Positions 62,831-64,000 of a stretch of 64,000 nt of DNA are shown here, piece after piece. The stretch lies in the NCBI GenBank assembly GCA_963789515.1, contig CAWBKW010000002.1:682001-746000 (forward strand), read 5' to 3'. The notes under the pieces were generated by a model. It had not been told where the DNA came from, made no database searches, and worked only from the letters and a program-made list of their open reading frames with translations. The position numbers and the translations under genes are program-made. Position 1 is the stretch's first letter; every line of letters starts with the position of its first letter. This stretch comes from JBAXEO01 sp963789515. Its GTDB lineage: Bacteria > Actinomycetota > Coriobacteriia > Anaerosomatales > JAAXUF01.

Positions 62831-64000
62831 TTGTCCGAGGAGCGCGCACTCACAGTCACTGAAGCCATGGGCGCGGCCAAACGCGCGCTCGAAGGCGTGC
62901 GCATACGCGTCTTGGGCGAGGTGTCGGAGTTCAACGATAAGCCCGGCTACAAGGCAGCGTACTTCACCGTTTCGGACGGCGGCGCTGCGATGCCGTGCCT
63001 CATGTGGCGCGATGTCTACGAGGCGAGCGGCGTCGAGCTGCGCTGCGGCATGCTCGTCGAGCTCTCAGGGGGGTTCTCGGCATACGTGCCGAAGGGGCGC
63101 ATGCAGTTCCAGGTCCGTGAGCTCTCGCTTGCGGGAGAGGGCAACCTCCGTCTCCAGGTCGCCGCGCTCGCGCGCAAGCTCGAGGCCGAGGGCCTCATGC
63201 GGTCCGAGCGCAAGCGCGCGCTGCCGCGCTTCCCGCAGCGCATTGCGCTGGTCACGTCTCCGCGTGGCAAGGCGGTTCACGATGTGATCCGCACCCTGAA
63301 GCGTCGCTATCCGCTGGCGGAGCTGCTGATAGCCGGCGTGGCAGTCGAAGGCGACGGCGCACCGGCGGCGATCGTCAACGGCCTCGAGAAGGCCTCTGCG
63401 TGCGGGGCCGACGTGATCCTGCTGGTGCGTGGTGGCGGTTCGTACGAGGATCTCATGCCGTTCAACGCCGAGGTCGTCGCCCGGGCCGTCGCTGCCTGCG
63501 CGGTCCCGGTGGTTACCGGTATCGGCCACGAACCGGATACCTGCCTGGCAGATATGGTCGCCGATCTGCGTGCGTCGACGCCGACCGCCGCTGCCGAGGC
63601 GGCCTCGCCGTCGCACGCGCAGCTCGAGCTGACCCTCGGCCGCGAGCGCCGCGCGCTCGCAACGGCGTTGCAGAACCGGGTCAGGTCGGCAGCCCACCAG
63701 GTGACACGTTTGGCCGAGCGTCCGGTGCTCCGAGACCCGCACGGGGTGCTCGGACCCGTCGTGCAGGCGATCGACATGGCCGCTATGCGCCTGTCGCGCG
63801 CGCTTCCGGCAAGGCTCGCGCGCGACAGCCAGCGTCTCGCGTACGCCCGCGACCGTCTGCTGCGCGCGGGGCCGGCTCTGCTCGACCGCGCCTCAGCGTC
63901 GACGGCGATGGGGGCGGCACGGCTCGAGGACCTGTCGCCGCTCGGCATCCTTGCTCGAGGCTACGCGGTCTGTTTCGCCGCTGACGGGAGCACCGTCGTC
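62831..64000 (+). CDS. xseA: Exodeoxyribonuclease VII large subunit (partial, runs off window)
   Basis: 390 codons are open from TTG 62831, which lies 7 bases after GGGGAGGGA, to the window edge. The N-terminal OB domain reads LTVTEAMGAAKRALEG, VRIRVLGEVSEFNDKPGYKA and FTVSDGGAAMPCLMWRD. The catalytic domain has RIALVTSPRGKAVHDVIRTL, then RGGGSYEDLMPFNAEVVARA and TGIGHEPDTCLADMVADLRA. A helical stretch leads to LEDLSPLGILARGYAV, close to the normal C-terminus. With XseB it degrades single-stranded DNA to acid-soluble oligonucleotides. Confidence 0.95.
   Translation, partial: MSEERALTVTEAMGAAKRALEGVRIRVLGEVSEFNDKPGYKAAYFTVSDGGAAMPCLMWRDVYEASGVELRCGMLVELSGGFSAYVPKGRMQFQVRELSLAGEGNLRLQVAALARKLEAEGLMRSERKRALPRFPQRIALVTSPRGKAVHDVIRTLKRRYPLAELLIAGVAVEGDGAPAAIVNGLEKASACGADVILLVRGGGSYEDLMPFNAEVVARAVAACAVPVVTGIGHEPDTCLADMVADLRASTPTAAAEAASPSHAQLELTLGRERRALATALQNRVRSAAHQVTRLAERPVLRDPHGVLGPVVQAIDMAAMRLSRALPARLARDSQRLAYARDRLLRAGPALLDRASASTAMGAARLEDLSPLGILARGYAVCFAADGSTVV

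Overview
The window is a GC-rich chromosome segment with actinobacterial-style gene content. The best fit by gene content is a deep-branching, probably anaerobic actinobacterium (Coriobacteriia/OPB41-like); this is an inference from gene content, not a placement. Pointers are PEP metabolism through pyruvate phosphate dikinase with its regulator, a dGTPase-dnaG-rpoD block, a sigma factor with a long Lys/Ala/Pro-rich N-terminus, an acyl-CoA dehydratase activator fragment, a molybdate/TOBE protein, a hemerythrin and many secreted surface proteins.

Regions. (1) 1-9.5 kb is intact housekeeping: end of glyS, PPDK regulator, ppdK, a small membrane protein, dGTPase, dnaG, rpoD, tRNA-Asn (minus) and tRNA-Met (plus). 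(2) 9.6-23.2 kb is a plus-strand exopolysaccharide operon: degenerate LCP-like protein, anchored protein, Wzz/BY-kinase, flippase, Wzy-like polymerase, GT4, CapK-like adenylate-forming protein, two-domain dehydrogenase, alpha/alpha-toroid protein, WecG/TagA transferase and a CysE-like acetyltransferase. Start/stop overlaps of the ATGA/GTGA type tie many of these together. Nearly every gene from 11.3 to 23.2 kb carries several frameshifts. (3) 23.2-34.1 kb on the minus strand is one giant secreted repeat protein (about 3,600 codons): NHL-like propeller, Ig/OmpL47-like modules and jelly-roll modules, shredded by indels between 23 and 29.5 kb. (4) 34.3-41.8 kb holds sugar-nucleotide and envelope functions: polyprenol-phosphate sugar transferase, UDP-sugar dehydrogenase, PASTA amidase, wecB, a degenerate wecB copy and galE. 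(5) 41.9-52 kb is an accessory region. It starts at an intact tRNA-Val, and unrelated one- or two-gene blocks are separated by six same-oriented copies of an element that looks like a tRNA 3' end plus a hairpin (R1-R6). At least one good integron attC-like palindrome, and weaker ones, also lie there. (6) 52-64 kb contains DUF5648-repeat secreted enzymes (deacetylase, phospholipase C-like), GDPD, tRNA-Cys, metallophosphoesterase, VOC protein, small cytochrome c, TerC, lipid kinase, RNase D, YugP-type protease and the start of xseA.

The genes describe a cell that builds and exports a polysaccharide (regions 2 and 4) and displays or secretes large repeat proteins and wall- or lipid-active enzymes. 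The most interesting region is the tRNA-Val-anchored array at 41.9-52 kb. The indel clustering at 11-29.5 kb must be resolved (sequencing error or real decay) before any of those genes is called dead.
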